Under the pieces are notes generated by a model that worked only from the letters and a program-made list of their open reading frames with translations, did no database searches and was not told the origin of the DNA. This document shows, in pieces, positions 1 to 9,616 of a DNA stretch of 64,000 nt (positions are counted from its first letter, which is position 1; the number at the start of each line of letters is the position of its first letter). The DNA comes from Treponema sp. GTDB lineage: Bacteria; Spirochaetota; Spirochaetia; Treponematales; Treponemataceae. The translations under genes were made by a program, and so were the position numbers. The stretch is from positions 62,001 to 126,000 of the forward strand of contig JAILRG010000076.1 of the NCBI GenBank assembly GCA_024698325.1, written 5' to 3'.

Positions 1-407
1 TTACTAAGAGCTGGCAGGAGCTGATGAACTGTGAGCTTATTCCCTTTGTGCAGAATTTTGATGTTGCTGACAGCGTGATGGTTGCGCATGTCACCTGTAC
101 GGCTGTAGACGATGAGTATCCGGCATCCCTTTCTAAAAAACTGATAACGGACAAACTCCGCACGGAACTCGGCTATGACGGACTTGTGCTTACAGACGCG
201 CTTAATATGGGAGCGATTGAGAAAAACTACGGTTCTGCAAAGGCAGCAGTTCTTGCCTTTGCGGCAGGAAACGATATTTTGCTTATGCCGAAAGATTTTG
301 AGAGTGCATACCGTGGCGTTCTGGAGGCAGTTACATCTGGAAAAATCAGCATGCAGCGGCTTGACGAGAGCGTGACCCGCATATTGAAAATGAAAGGCTT
401 TCTGTAA
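1..407 (+). CDS. Glycoside hydrolase family 3 / beta-N-acetylhexosaminidase (NagZ-like), C-terminal fragment; 5' end lies outside the window
   Basis: Frame open from position 3; LRTELGYDGLVLTDALNMGAI and GNDILLMP are GH3 N-terminal-domain motifs; stop at 407. Confidence 0.8.
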   Translation, partial: TKSWQELMNCELIPFVQNFDVADSVMVAHVTCTAVDDEYPASLSKKLITDKLRTELGYDGLVLTDALNMGAIEKNYGSAKAAVLAFAAGNDILLMPKDFESAYRGVLEAVTSGKISMQRLDESVTRILKMKGFL

Positions 408-426
408 GAGTTGCTTTTAGGAAGCG

Positions 427-957
427 TCATTCAAGCAGGTTGTTGATGATGGCCTGCCATTCTTTCAGGTTTTTTGCTCCGGTGTATATCTGGCCGATTC
501 GCTCGCCGCTAGAATCAACAAAAAAGGTCATGGGAACGGCCTGAACGTTTTTAAGGAAGCCTGTCAGCATGTCTTCTGTGGGAACTATATGGAGGTAGTC
601 GGCGCCTGTCTGCCTGATGATTGCTTTTGCGGCGCGGAGAATCCCCGGCTGAATGGTTCCCCTGCTGTCGGTAAGGTCAAGCGGAATGCCGATAACGGCA
701 AAGGACTTTGCTTTGTAGCTTCTTGCCAGGGCTGAAAGGTCAGGCATTTCGCGGATGCACGGCGGGCAGAACGTGCCCCAGATGTGTATCATTGTAATCC
801 TGGTGTCCTTAAAAATCGCATCAGTAACGCCAATGCCGTTTAAGTCCCTGGAGCTAAAGCTGATTTTCTCTCCTTTCTTTCCTTTTTTTCCGGATCCTTG
901 CGCAAAAACGCCCGCGACCGCTATCAGAAGTATGATGACTGCAAGTACTTTTTTCAT
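427..957 (-). CDS. TlpA/ResA-like thioredoxin-fold lipoprotein or periplasmic redox protein
   Basis: Signal peptide MKKVLAVIILLIAVAGVFAQ; WGTFCPPCIREMPDL (CxxC) active site; internal ATG preferred over 972. Confidence 0.85.
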   Translation of the reverse strand: MKKVLAVIILLIAVAGVFAQGSGKKGKKGEKISFSSRDLNGIGVTDAIFKDTRITMIHIWGTFCPPCIREMPDLSALARSYKAKSFAVIGIPLDLTDSRGTIQPGILRAAKAIIRQTGADYLHIVPTEDMLTGFLKNVQAVPMTFFVDSSGERIGQIYTGAKNLKEWQAIINNLLE

Positions 958-1095
958 ATGCTCCTCCGCCATGCCTTTTCGTGTACATTTCAGTATACCA
1001 TGCTTTTTTGCGCGGGCTTCGATTTTTTTATGCCGGAGCGGGGCTTTCGTTGACAGGTGTTCGGACGGTATGGTATCGTTCGGCGAGGTTTTACT

Positions 1096-2073
1096 ATGAT
1101 AGTTTTTAATGTCGTACTGCTGGCAGTTGCTTTTGTGGCGCTGGTTAAGGGTGCTGATTTTTTTGTTGACGGAAGCTCAGCGCTTGCCCGTATTCTGAAA
1201 GTGCCGGGGGTGGTTATCGGGCTTACCGTGGTCGCGCTTGGAACTAGTCTTCCGGAGCTTGCCGTGAGTACTACAGCGGCGATTCAGGGGGCAAATGAGA
1301 TTGCCCTTTCAAATGTCGTCGGTTCTAATTTCTTTAATCTGCTGGTGGTGCTGGGCCTGTGTGCCGTTATTCATCCGGTGCCGGTAGATGCCGTCATCCT
1401 GCGCCGTGATTTTCCGCTTTCGTTTGCCGCGACGGTGGGCGTTCTGCTTGCAGTTGCCCTGCCGGCTGTTACTGGCGGCTCCTTTTTTACGCTTGGCATG
1501 GAAGAGAACGCAGGACTCGTTTTCCGTGCTGTGGGAATCACGCTTTTGGTCGTGTTTGCCGCCTATATCGGCTATTTAATCTTTGATGCCCGCCGGAACA
1601 AGGTGGAGGATGATGAAGGCTCTTCTATGCCGCTCTGGAAATGCCTTGTGCTTCTTGTGATTGGTGTGGTGCTTATTATTGCTGGCGGCAAGGCCGTTGT
1701 GTACAGCGCCCGCAATATCGCACGCTTTTTCGGCATGTCTGAGACGCTCATCGGCCTTACGATTGTTGCTATCGGAACTTCGCTTCCTGAGCTTGTGACG
1801 TCAATTGTGGCTGCCCGCAAAGGTGAAGTCAGCCTTGCTGTCGGAAACGTTGTCGGCTCAAATATTTTTAATCTGCTTTTTATTCTGGGCGTCTCTACGT
1901 CGATTCACCCGGTTTCTGTCAATGCAGCCTCAATCTATGACCTTGCGATTCTGACAGCGGTAAGCGTGCTTGTCTGGATTTTCTCGCTGACAGGCCGCAA
2001 AGTTGTCAGAATCGAAGGATGCATCATGCTGCTCTGCTATCTGGCAGCAACAGCATTTGCGATTGTGCGCTAA
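1096..2073 (+). CDS. Calcium/sodium antiporter (CaxA/YrbG family)
   Basis: Two inverted alpha repeats with GTSLPELAVS and GTSLPELVTS plus NVVGSNFFNLL/NVVGSNIFNLL; GAGG RBS upstream of ATG 1096. Confidence 0.9.
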   Translation: MIVFNVVLLAVAFVALVKGADFFVDGSSALARILKVPGVVIGLTVVALGTSLPELAVSTTAAIQGANEIALSNVVGSNFFNLLVVLGLCAVIHPVPVDAVILRRDFPLSFAATVGVLLAVALPAVTGGSFFTLGMEENAGLVFRAVGITLLVVFAAYIGYLIFDARRNKVEDDEGSSMPLWKCLVLLVIGVVLIIAGGKAVVYSARNIARFFGMSETLIGLTIVAIGTSLPELVTSIVAARKGEVSLAVGNVVGSNIFNLLFILGVSTSIHPVSVNAASIYDLAILTAVSVLVWIFSLTGRKVVRIEGCIMLLCYLAATAFAIVR

Positions 2074-4397
2074 TTTGTAAAGGCGCTGATTAGCTTTTCT
2101 ACAGCTTCCGGTGCGTGACCGTTTGCGAGCAGCTGTTTTTTGTACCAGTCTGCCACACCTTTGGTTGCCTCGCGGAAGCTTTCCGTATCAATTTCTTCTG
2201 TTTCCACGACAGAAATCACGTTGTTTTTCTTCCAGTCTTTAATCAGCTCATCACATTCGTAGCGGTTGATTGCGCGCTCGTAGGCTACGGCTTTCTGTGC
2301 GTTTTCGTCTACGATGCGCTTCTGCTCGTCAGTCAGGCTGTTGTATACGTCTCCGTTCATACAGAAGAAGAGGCAGTCATAGTAGGCATTCCAGAGGGAG
2401 ATGTATTTCTGCACGCTCTGCACTGACGCTGAGGCGATTGAAGGAAGCGGGTTTTCCTGGCCTTCGACGGTGTTCTGCTGCAGCGCCGTGTAGGTTTCTG
2501 ACCAGTTCATGTTGGTGGCATTAGCACCCCATGCGCGGTAAGCCTGCATCAAAAGGTTGGAGCCAGCTACGCGGATTTTAAGGCCTTGGATGTCAGACAC
2601 GCTCTTTATCGGGCGGCGGCTGTTGGTAAGCTGGCGGAATCCGTTTTCCGCTATGCCGAAGCAGTGCAGATTCAGCCCTTCAAGAATCTCCTTGAGCATG
2701 GCGCCAGCTTCACCGTCGAATTTCTCGTCGGCGTCTTCGTAGCTGTCGTAGATGTAGGGCAGGGACACCACGTTAAAGCGGTCGTCAAGTGCTGAATAAA
2801 TCAGGTTTGAATGCATGGAAAGCTGAATCGGGTCACCTTCGCGCAGGGCTGCGATGCCGTCGGGCTGGCTTCCGTTGGTAAGCTGGTCCGAAAAGCCGTC
2901 TACAAGAACGGTCACCTTGCCACCGGTGGACTCTTTCATAAGGGCAGCAAAGTAGCGGCCGGCTTTTGCCCAGGTGCAGGTTTCGCCCGGTGAACAGGCG
3001 AAGTGCCAGGTGGCTTCATCCCATTCCACGGTTGCTGGAGCTGCGTCTTTTTTGGCGTCGTACTGCTCGCTGTCGTAGAGTGCAATCTGGCTTCCGTCGC
3101 CAGCGATGCTGTTGGCTTTCTGTGCGGCAACTCCTGGCCTCGGCCAGTAGGTGTAGCCGACGAGGACCACAAGGCTTGCGGCAATCATCGGGAGGACGGC
3201 ATGAGAAATCTGCGGCAGCGTGACCCGTACGCTGTTTTTGATTTTCAGGCTGATGGCGACGAAGAGATTGATGCCCACAGGCGGCGTTACTTGTCCGATG
3301 GCGAGGTTGACGGTCGCAATAATGCCGAATACGACGGAGTTAAAGCCGAGCATGCGGCAGACCGGAATCATTACCGGAATAAAGATGTACATGGCGCTGT
3401 TTGCGTCAATAAAGCAGCCTGCAATAAGGAAAATGACGTTTATTACCAGCAGGAAGATAATCTTGTTTGCGGCGACCGCCCGGAGCAGGTGTTCTGCGGC
3501 GCTTGAGATGCCAAAGAGCGTGCATACATACGAAAAGAGCGTTGCGGAGCCAATGATGAACATGATGCTTCCAGTTGTCTTTGCTGAATCAACGAGAATG
3601 CGCGCCATGTCGCGGAGTTTTACTTCCTTATAGATGAACATGCCGACGACAAGGCCGTACACTGCGGCAACAGCTGCGGCTTCTGTTGGCGTAAAGACAC
3701 CGCCGTAAATGCCGCCTAAGATGATGACCGGCATCAAAAATGCCCAGAATGCGTCCTTAAAGGCAAGCCAGCGTTCTTTTGCGCTGGATTTTTCTTTTGT
3801 GGACTGAATGTTCTTGCGGTGTACTTCAAAGAGGACGACCAGGATAAGCGCAAGTCCGACCAGAACTCCCGGTACAATGCCTGCCATGAAAAGCTTTCCT
3901 ACGTCATCTCCGGTAATTGACGCATATACGACGTAAGCGATGCTTGGAGGAATGATGATGGCGATGGAGCTTGAAGCGGCCATAAGGGCGGTTGCAAAGG
4001 GGGCGGAAAAACCTGCCTCAATCATGGCTGGAATCAGGATTGCGCCCAAGGCGGCGACTGTAGCCGGCCCGGACCCTGAAATTGCGCCGAACAGACAGGA
4101 GACGATAACGCAGACGATTGCGATGCCGCCTCTTGTGTGGCCGATGCAGGCGTTGACGAAGGCAATCAGCCGCTTTGAGATGCCGGCTTTTGCCATGATG
4201 TTTCCTGCAAGTACAAAGAAGGGGATGGCAAGCAGCAGCGTTTTAGAAATGCCTGAATACGTATTTACGGCGACGACGGAAAGCTTCTGTCCTGCAGTAA
4301 GGATTGCGGCTACAGAAGAAGCCCCCAGACAGATTGCGATAGGAACATCTGCGATAAGCAGCAGGAAAAAGACTGCAAAAAGGATGGCGGTAATCAT
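2070..4397 (-). CDS. TRAP transporter large permease (DctM) fused at its C-terminus to a DctP-type substrate-binding domain
   Basis: N-terminal about 430 aa is DctM-like (many TMs, FTPTEAAAVAAVYGL, GQVTPPVGINLFV); the C-terminal part is DctP-like (GLKIRVAGSNLLMQAYRAWGANATNMNWSETYTALQQNTVEGQENP). Confidence 0.9.
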   Translation of the reverse strand: MITAILFAVFFLLLIADVPIAICLGASSVAAILTAGQKLSVVAVNTYSGISKTLLLAIPFFVLAGNIMAKAGISKRLIAFVNACIGHTRGGIAIVCVIVSCLFGAISGSGPATVAALGAILIPAMIEAGFSAPFATALMAASSSIAIIIPPSIAYVVYASITGDDVGKLFMAGIVPGVLVGLALILVVLFEVHRKNIQSTKEKSSAKERWLAFKDAFWAFLMPVIILGGIYGGVFTPTEAAAVAAVYGLVVGMFIYKEVKLRDMARILVDSAKTTGSIMFIIGSATLFSYVCTLFGISSAAEHLLRAVAANKIIFLLVINVIFLIAGCFIDANSAMYIFIPVMIPVCRMLGFNSVVFGIIATVNLAIGQVTPPVGINLFVAISLKIKNSVRVTLPQISHAVLPMIAASLVVLVGYTYWPRPGVAAQKANSIAGDGSQIALYDSEQYDAKKDAAPATVEWDEATWHFACSPGETCTWAKAGRYFAALMKESTGGKVTVLVDGFSDQLTNGSQPDGIAALREGDPIQLSMHSNLIYSALDDRFNVVSLPYIYDSYEDADEKFDGEAGAMLKEILEGLNLHCFGIAENGFRQLTNSRRPIKSVSDIQGLKIRVAGSNLLMQAYRAWGANATNMNWSETYTALQQNTVEGQENPLPSIASASVQSVQKYISLWNAYYDCLFFCMNGDVYNSLTDEQKRIVDENAQKAVAYERAINRYECDELIKDWKKNNVISVVETEEIDTESFREATKGVADWYKKQLLANGHAPEAVEKLISAFTN

Positions 4398-4873
4398 TTG
4401 CGTGCCTCCAGGAAATCTGCAAGGTTTTCAATAAAGTGAAGGATAAGGCAGATGCCGCAGACCGGAATGAATGACCAGAAAATCCAGCGCGGAAGGTGCA
4501 TGACAAAGGTGTGCTCACCCTGAGAAAGGCTTGAAAGCGTGCGTATGAAGCCCTGCCAGGTAAGCATTGCGCAGTACAGAATGCTTACGATGCTTGAAAA
4601 CAGTTTCTGAGCCGTTTTTTTGCCTCCGGTAAGGCGGCTTGAAATGAGTGCCAGACCGATAAGACCGTCGTTTTCGCGTGCGCACATGGCGGCTCCCATA
4701 AGCGACACCAGTACGAACAATGCGATGACCAGTTCATCTGCAAAGGCAAGCGAGTGATTGAACACAAAACGCCCGATAACATTGGCAAAGGTGAATGCCA
4801 GTGTAACCGACATGGTGATTGCCAGAAGGTACTTTTCTACCACGGCAACCGCATTCATGATCTTTTTGAACAT
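4394..4873 (-). CDS. TRAP transporter small permease (DctQ)
   Basis: 159 aa, four predicted TMs; ANVIGRFVFNHSLAFADELV is a DctQ motif; 4-bp overlap with the DctM-DctP gene. Confidence 0.9.
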   Translation of the reverse strand: MFKKIMNAVAVVEKYLLAITMSVTLAFTFANVIGRFVFNHSLAFADELVIALFVLVSLMGAAMCARENDGLIGLALISSRLTGGKKTAQKLFSSIVSILYCAMLTWQGFIRTLSSLSQGEHTFVMHLPRWIFWSFIPVCGICLILHFIENLADFLEARK

Positions 4874-5080
4874 GAAAATCCTCCAACAATTTTTTGGGAG
4901 AGTATATCAATTTTTGTCTTTCTGTACTAGTACTTATATAACTTTAGTATAATTGCAGTCTGATCCGATTTTTTTTTGCTCCTGTGGCTGCCGCCTGAAG
5001 GAGAGGTGAAGAAGAGGGGCGGAACGGGCATGTGAAAAAATGCTGTCTTTGCCGGTAAAATATGCTATAGTCTGCGTGCA

Positions 5081-6118
5081 ATGCAATTCTTTTTATATTT
5101 TCAGCTGTTTCGGCTTCCCGTAGCGTTTTTGCTCGATGCGCTTTTCGGAGATCCTGTTTGTATTCCTCATCCTGTCGTTCTGTTCGGCCGCTTGATTTCC
5201 CGTCTTGAAAAGCTTTTTCGAAGGCTGTTTCCAAAAACGCGCTGGGGTGAGCGGTTTGCAGGCGCTCTTCTTGTCTTTGTGCTGTGCGCCTGCGCATATG
5301 CCGTTCCGATTCTCGTGCTGTATGCGCTTTTTTCGCTGGGGCTTCGGCACGGGAATATGCTGCTGCTTACCTGCGCCTATGGACTTGACCTGTTCTGGGG
5401 CTGGCAGTGACTTGCCGCCCGTACCTTGCGTGATGAGGCGGAGAATGTCTATCTGAAGCTGGGCCGGTCTCTGGAGGAAGGGCGGAAAGCGGTGTCGCGG
5501 ATTGTCGGCAGGGATACTGAAGCGCTTGACCGGAGTGGCGTCATAAAGGCATGCGTTGAAACTGTCGCGGAAAGCACTACCGACGGCGTTGTTTCTCCGA
5601 TGATAGCGTATTGTGCCGGTGGCGCGCCTCTCTCACTTTTGTACAAGGCGATTAATACCATGGACAGCATGATTGGCTACAAAAACGAGCGCTACCGGTT
5701 CTTCGGTACGGCGGCGGCACGGCTTGATGATGCTGCTAATCTTTTAGGTGCGAGAATCGCGGCGCTGTGTATGATTTTTTCGGCTGGAATATTGCGTTTA
5801 TTTTCTTTTATAACGGGCCGGGTGTATGTGTACCGGCCGCTTAATGCGCTGCTTGTGTTTGCCCGTGACAGATACTGCCATCAAAGTCCGAACAGCGCTC
5901 AGACGGAATCCACCTGCGCCGGCGCTCTGGGAGTGCAGCTTGCAGGGGATGCTTTTTATGAGGGAGTCTGCGAGCACAAGCCAACTCTTGGAGATGAGCT
6001 TCGGCCGGTACATATCGGCGACATACGGCACTCGGTCGTGCTGATGTATGCGGCAAGCGTGCTTGCCGTGCTTCTGTGTACCGGAGTGAAGCTCCTTGTG
6101 CTTAGCGCCTTCCTTTAG
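5081..6118 (+). pseudogene. cbiB: Adenosylcobinamide-phosphate synthase CbiB/CobD interrupted by an in-frame TGA at 5408-5410
   Basis: Both halves are in the same frame: 5081..5407 (LDALFGDPVCIPHPVVLFGRLI) and 5411..6118 (IVGRDTEALDRSGVIKACVETVAESTTDGVVSPM). Only a TTG start with no clear SD follows the stop. Confidence 0.75.
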
Positions 6119-7536
6119 CGGGTTACGATGTCGACGGCAACGTTGAAAATCTTTGCGACTTTCAGGATGGTGTCGATGTGGTGACCGACAGCTGCAGCCA
6201 TGTGGTGTGTCGGGCCCGCCTCGCTCCAGCGGTTGCAGAACTCCCGGGCGCCAATCTTGAATCTGGTGCGCATGTTGGTGTCGCCAAAGGTGAAAATCGG
6301 GCCTTCCTCGTTTTCTCCCTCTGCCACGACGAATTTGAATACGCCGTTCTTGTCCTGCGTAATGCCCAGGTAGGTGATGGGGCCTACCGGCGGGTAGAAC
6401 TGTGTCAGGTAGCCGCCGCCAGCCTTTCCGTGGAAGACCGGAACAATCTTCATGGTAGGCTTTTTAGCCTGAGAGATGTCCGCGTCGCCGCTTCCTGAGT
6501 GACCGATGATGCAGATGTCCTTGTCAAAGTCGATTGAATACATTTCTGAAAGCTGGCCGGTGCCGGAAATAGTCTTCAAGATGCTCATGGCCATGGCAAC
6601 TTTCATGTCGCCTTCAACGGCGCAGGCGGTTCCCTGCTTAATCAGCATGGAGAAGGCCGGAATGAGCATGCTGTCGAGCTTTCCTGCGATTCCCTGTGCA
6701 AAGCCGTCGTAGTGAGAGGCAATCAGACCGAGCTTTTCGGTTTTGACCCACTGCTCGAATGCAACGACGTATTTTGCCATATCCCAGACTTTTTCGACTG
6801 TTCCGCCGCCTTCGATGTCGAAGGTAGCAAGGATGTCCTCTGCTTTTGCGCGGATTGCCTTTTCGTCGGTGATGTTGTCGGCGATGGCCCACATCTTTTC
6901 CCAGTCAAACTGCTTGGTGTAGAGCCACATGCGGTGATAGAGGTTTGTCTCGTCGATGTAGAGATCCATCATGCCCGGGTAGGGGCGGCCAATCTGTGCG
7001 ATGTTTGTGTCGCGGAATCTTCTGCGAACCTGTGCGGCGCGGCACCAGTCTTCAATTTCGTGCTGAACGTAGGGGTCTCCGCCTTCTACAACGCCGGTGA
7101 TGACGGCGTGGCGTTTTCCTGCGCGCTCAAGGTCTGCCACCATTTCGCCGACAGCGCCGCAAGCATACAGCTCGCCGAGCCAGGTGGGGGTGTCAGTATT
7201 TGCGTAATCCGGAGCCTTTTTCTTCTGGACGTTTACGAGTACAACCGGCACGTCAAGATCGCGCACTGCCGGCAGCATGTTGTAGGAAGTTGCATAGGTT
7301 AAAAGCTGCAGGATGACCAGGTCAACGTCTGCCGCGCGGAATTTATCTCCAGCTTCCTGTGACTGTTCTTTTGTAGTGACCATACCGCCGTCAATGATTT
7401 CTACAGTACTTGGAATGGTCTTTTTGAAGGCTTCATACTGAGCCTTGAATTCGGGCACAAGCTGCGGGAATTGAGGCAGGTATGCGCCTAAGGCGATGGA
7501 GAATACGCCCACTTTTGCTTTTGTTTCAACCAACAT
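6115..7536 (-). CDS. L-fucose/L-arabinose isomerase family protein
   Basis: 473 aa; VDLVILQLLTYATSYNMLPAVRDLDVPVVLVN resembles AraA/FucI-type N-terminal domains; C-terminal conserved-looking MAAAVGHH. Confidence 0.65.
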   Translation of the reverse strand: MLVETKAKVGVFSIALGAYLPQFPQLVPEFKAQYEAFKKTIPSTVEIIDGGMVTTKEQSQEAGDKFRAADVDLVILQLLTYATSYNMLPAVRDLDVPVVLVNVQKKKAPDYANTDTPTWLGELYACGAVGEMVADLERAGKRHAVITGVVEGGDPYVQHEIEDWCRAAQVRRRFRDTNIAQIGRPYPGMMDLYIDETNLYHRMWLYTKQFDWEKMWAIADNITDEKAIRAKAEDILATFDIEGGGTVEKVWDMAKYVVAFEQWVKTEKLGLIASHYDGFAQGIAGKLDSMLIPAFSMLIKQGTACAVEGDMKVAMAMSILKTISGTGQLSEMYSIDFDKDICIIGHSGSGDADISQAKKPTMKIVPVFHGKAGGGYLTQFYPPVGPITYLGITQDKNGVFKFVVAEGENEEGPIFTFGDTNMRTRFKIGAREFCNRWSEAGPTHHMAAAVGHHIDTILKVAKIFNVAVDIVTR

Positions 7537-7713
7537 AAAAAAGCTCCTTACATAGTGTGTACTTTTTCAGAAGAATAACACGCTTTATAAATGAGACAGC
7601 TATAAGAAAAAATCAAACATTAGCACGAAATCGTCTACTCATTTTTAAGAGTGCACTTCATTGCAAGGCGGCCTTACGCTTAGGGAATGTGTGCGTTCTT
7701 TGTTTCCTGCGTG

Positions 7714-8949
7714 CTAGTTTGCAGAGCCTGCTACGACTGCCGTGATGGTACCTTCCGCAGGGATGATTTCAAGCGTGTCGCCAGCTTTTGTGTCGCCTGC
7801 GCTTCGCACGATGGCACCGGAGTATTTGTCGCGGACCATGCTGTAGCCGCGGGCGAGGATGGTCTGGGGGCTTGCGCTTTCGAGGACTTCGACACAGCGG
7901 CGTATGTAATCGCGGGTGTCGGCTGTTTTCCGCTGCATGTTCTCAAGCAGCGCTACCTTTGCGTTGTCAAAGCGTGAAAGAAGCGGCTGTTCAATCGTGC
8001 GGAACCGTACTTCCAGGTGGTACGGGTCAAATGTCTTTACCATGAGGCGCAGTTTTTCTACCCGGGCTTCGATGGTGGTGTACAGCTCTCTTTTGCAGGC
8101 GGCTAAATCCTGCAGGATTTCGGTGAGTACCGGTACGCACAGCTCTGCAGCGGCGCTTGGTGTCGGCGCACGCACGTCGGCTGCGTAATCAGCAAGCGAC
8201 CAGTCAATCTCGTGACCGACAGCGCTCACGACAGGAATGTCGCTTTCGGAAACAGCGCGCACGACGCTTTCTTCGCTGAACGGCAGCAGATCTTCAATAG
8301 AGCCGCCGCCGCGTCCCACAATGAGCACGTCGCACAGCGCAAAATCGTTTGCCGCATGTATCTGCCGCACGATTGTGTCTGCCGCGCCTTCGCCCTGCAC
8401 GACAGCTGGCAGAATGACGACGCTTACGGCTTTATTGCGCCGGCGCAGAATCTGCAGGATGTCGCGCAGCGCGGCTCCCGTAGGACTTGTGACAATGCCT
8501 ATGGTGCGCGGAAAAAGCGGAAGGCGTTTTTTCCGGCTGTCGTCAAAGAGGCCTTCTGAGGCAAGCTTACGCTTGCGCTCCTCAAGAATCTGCAGGATGT
8601 TTCCGATTCCTGCAAGTTCCATGCTTGTGATGATAATCTGGTAGGAGCCGCGCGGTGCATAGACGGAAATGGAGCCTTTGCAGCGCACTTTCATGCCGTC
8701 TTTGGGAGTGAACTTGAGCGTGCTGGCTCTGCCCCGGAACATGACGGCGCTAATCTGAGAGTTTTCATCTTTTAGGGTAAAGTATAAATGACCTGAACTG
8801 TTCGGGCGGTAGCTTGACACTTCGCCTTCAAGCGTGACAGACGAAAATGATGATTCAAGTTTTTCGCGGATGAGCGCGGTAAGGGATGTGACTGAAAAAA
8901 CAGTCTCCGGTGTATCTGGCTGAAAAAGGCGCGGCTGAGTCATGACCAT
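7714..8949 (-). CDS. xseA: Exodeoxyribonuclease VII large subunit
   Basis: N-terminal OB fold (VTLEGEVSSYRPNSSGHLYFTLKDENSQISAVMFRG) and DVLIVGRGGGSIEDLLPFSEE..VSAVGHEIDWSLADYAADVRAPTPSAAAEL. Confidence 0.95.
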   Translation of the reverse strand: MVMTQPRLFQPDTPETVFSVTSLTALIREKLESSFSSVTLEGEVSSYRPNSSGHLYFTLKDENSQISAVMFRGRASTLKFTPKDGMKVRCKGSISVYAPRGSYQIIITSMELAGIGNILQILEERKRKLASEGLFDDSRKKRLPLFPRTIGIVTSPTGAALRDILQILRRRNKAVSVVILPAVVQGEGAADTIVRQIHAANDFALCDVLIVGRGGGSIEDLLPFSEESVVRAVSESDIPVVSAVGHEIDWSLADYAADVRAPTPSAAAELCVPVLTEILQDLAACKRELYTTIEARVEKLRLMVKTFDPYHLEVRFRTIEQPLLSRFDNAKVALLENMQRKTADTRDYIRRCVEVLESASPQTILARGYSMVRDKYSGAIVRSAGDTKAGDTLEIIPAEGTITAVVAGSAN

Positions 8950-8982
8950 GAGTGTAGCGTATGCCGGCCTTTTAGTCCATGT

Positions 8983-9504
8983 TTATGCCCAGATGACGCG
9001 GTTTTCTTTTCTTGGTGCGGCTGCGGGGGATGTGCCGTCTGCGTAGCCGAGCGCACAGTGGCCGATGCCTTCCCATTCGTCAGAAAGGCCAAGCTCGGAA
9101 AGGATGGCTTTTCCGTCAGCGCTTTCAAATTCCTCTTTTGCGCGGTGAATCCAGATGCCGCCTAAACCTACGGCATGAGCTGCATTCAGAAGGTTACCCA
9201 TAACGAGGCTTCCGTCGTACACGCGGTTAGCCCAATCTTTTTTTGCAAGGACAATAAGAATGACTGGCGCCCCATAAAACGGGTCGAAGCCTTCGCGTCC
9301 CATTATGGCTGCATTCATTGCTGAAATGCGGTCGCGCAGCTTTTTGTCGGTTACGGCGATAACAGCGGTGTTCTGCGTTCCCATCGCACTCGGTGCATAC
9401 AGGCCTGCGTCAATTACCTCGCTGATAAGCTCTTTCGGAACGGCAGTGCTCGTATACTTTCGGATGCTCCGTCTCTCTCTCAGTGTTTTTAAAACTTCAT
9501 TCAT
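8983..9504 (-). CDS. Nitroreductase family protein
   Basis: RRSIRKYTSTAVPKELISEVIDAGLYAPSAMGTQ is the nitroreductase FMN-binding N-terminus. Confidence 0.9.
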   Translation of the reverse strand: MNEVLKTLRERRSIRKYTSTAVPKELISEVIDAGLYAPSAMGTQNTAVIAVTDKKLRDRISAMNAAIMGREGFDPFYGAPVILIVLAKKDWANRVYDGSLVMGNLLNAAHAVGLGGIWIHRAKEEFESADGKAILSELGLSDEWEGIGHCALGYADGTSPAAAPRKENRVIWA

Positions 9505-9616
9505 GGCAAAGTCCTCCGTCCGCATACTACACTAAATTCTTTATGCGTGCATATAGCTTGAAGTGCGCTGTACGGCAAATGCTAAACACGCAAAAAAAAA
9601 CGCCGATACTAGAATG

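Noticed and set aside
4890-5080. Cobalamin riboswitch before cbiB
   Set aside because: No recognisable B12-box or conserved core; the leader is short.
5408-5441. cbiB TGA as a selenocysteine codon
   Set aside because: The downstream stem is only 5 bp with a 17-nt loop and does not resemble a canonical bacterial SECIS; CbiB is not a known selenoprotein. Kept only as a minor alternative.
7540-7713. xseB expected next to xseA
   Set aside because: No ORF with XseB features in the gap or in the supplied ORF track; not called.
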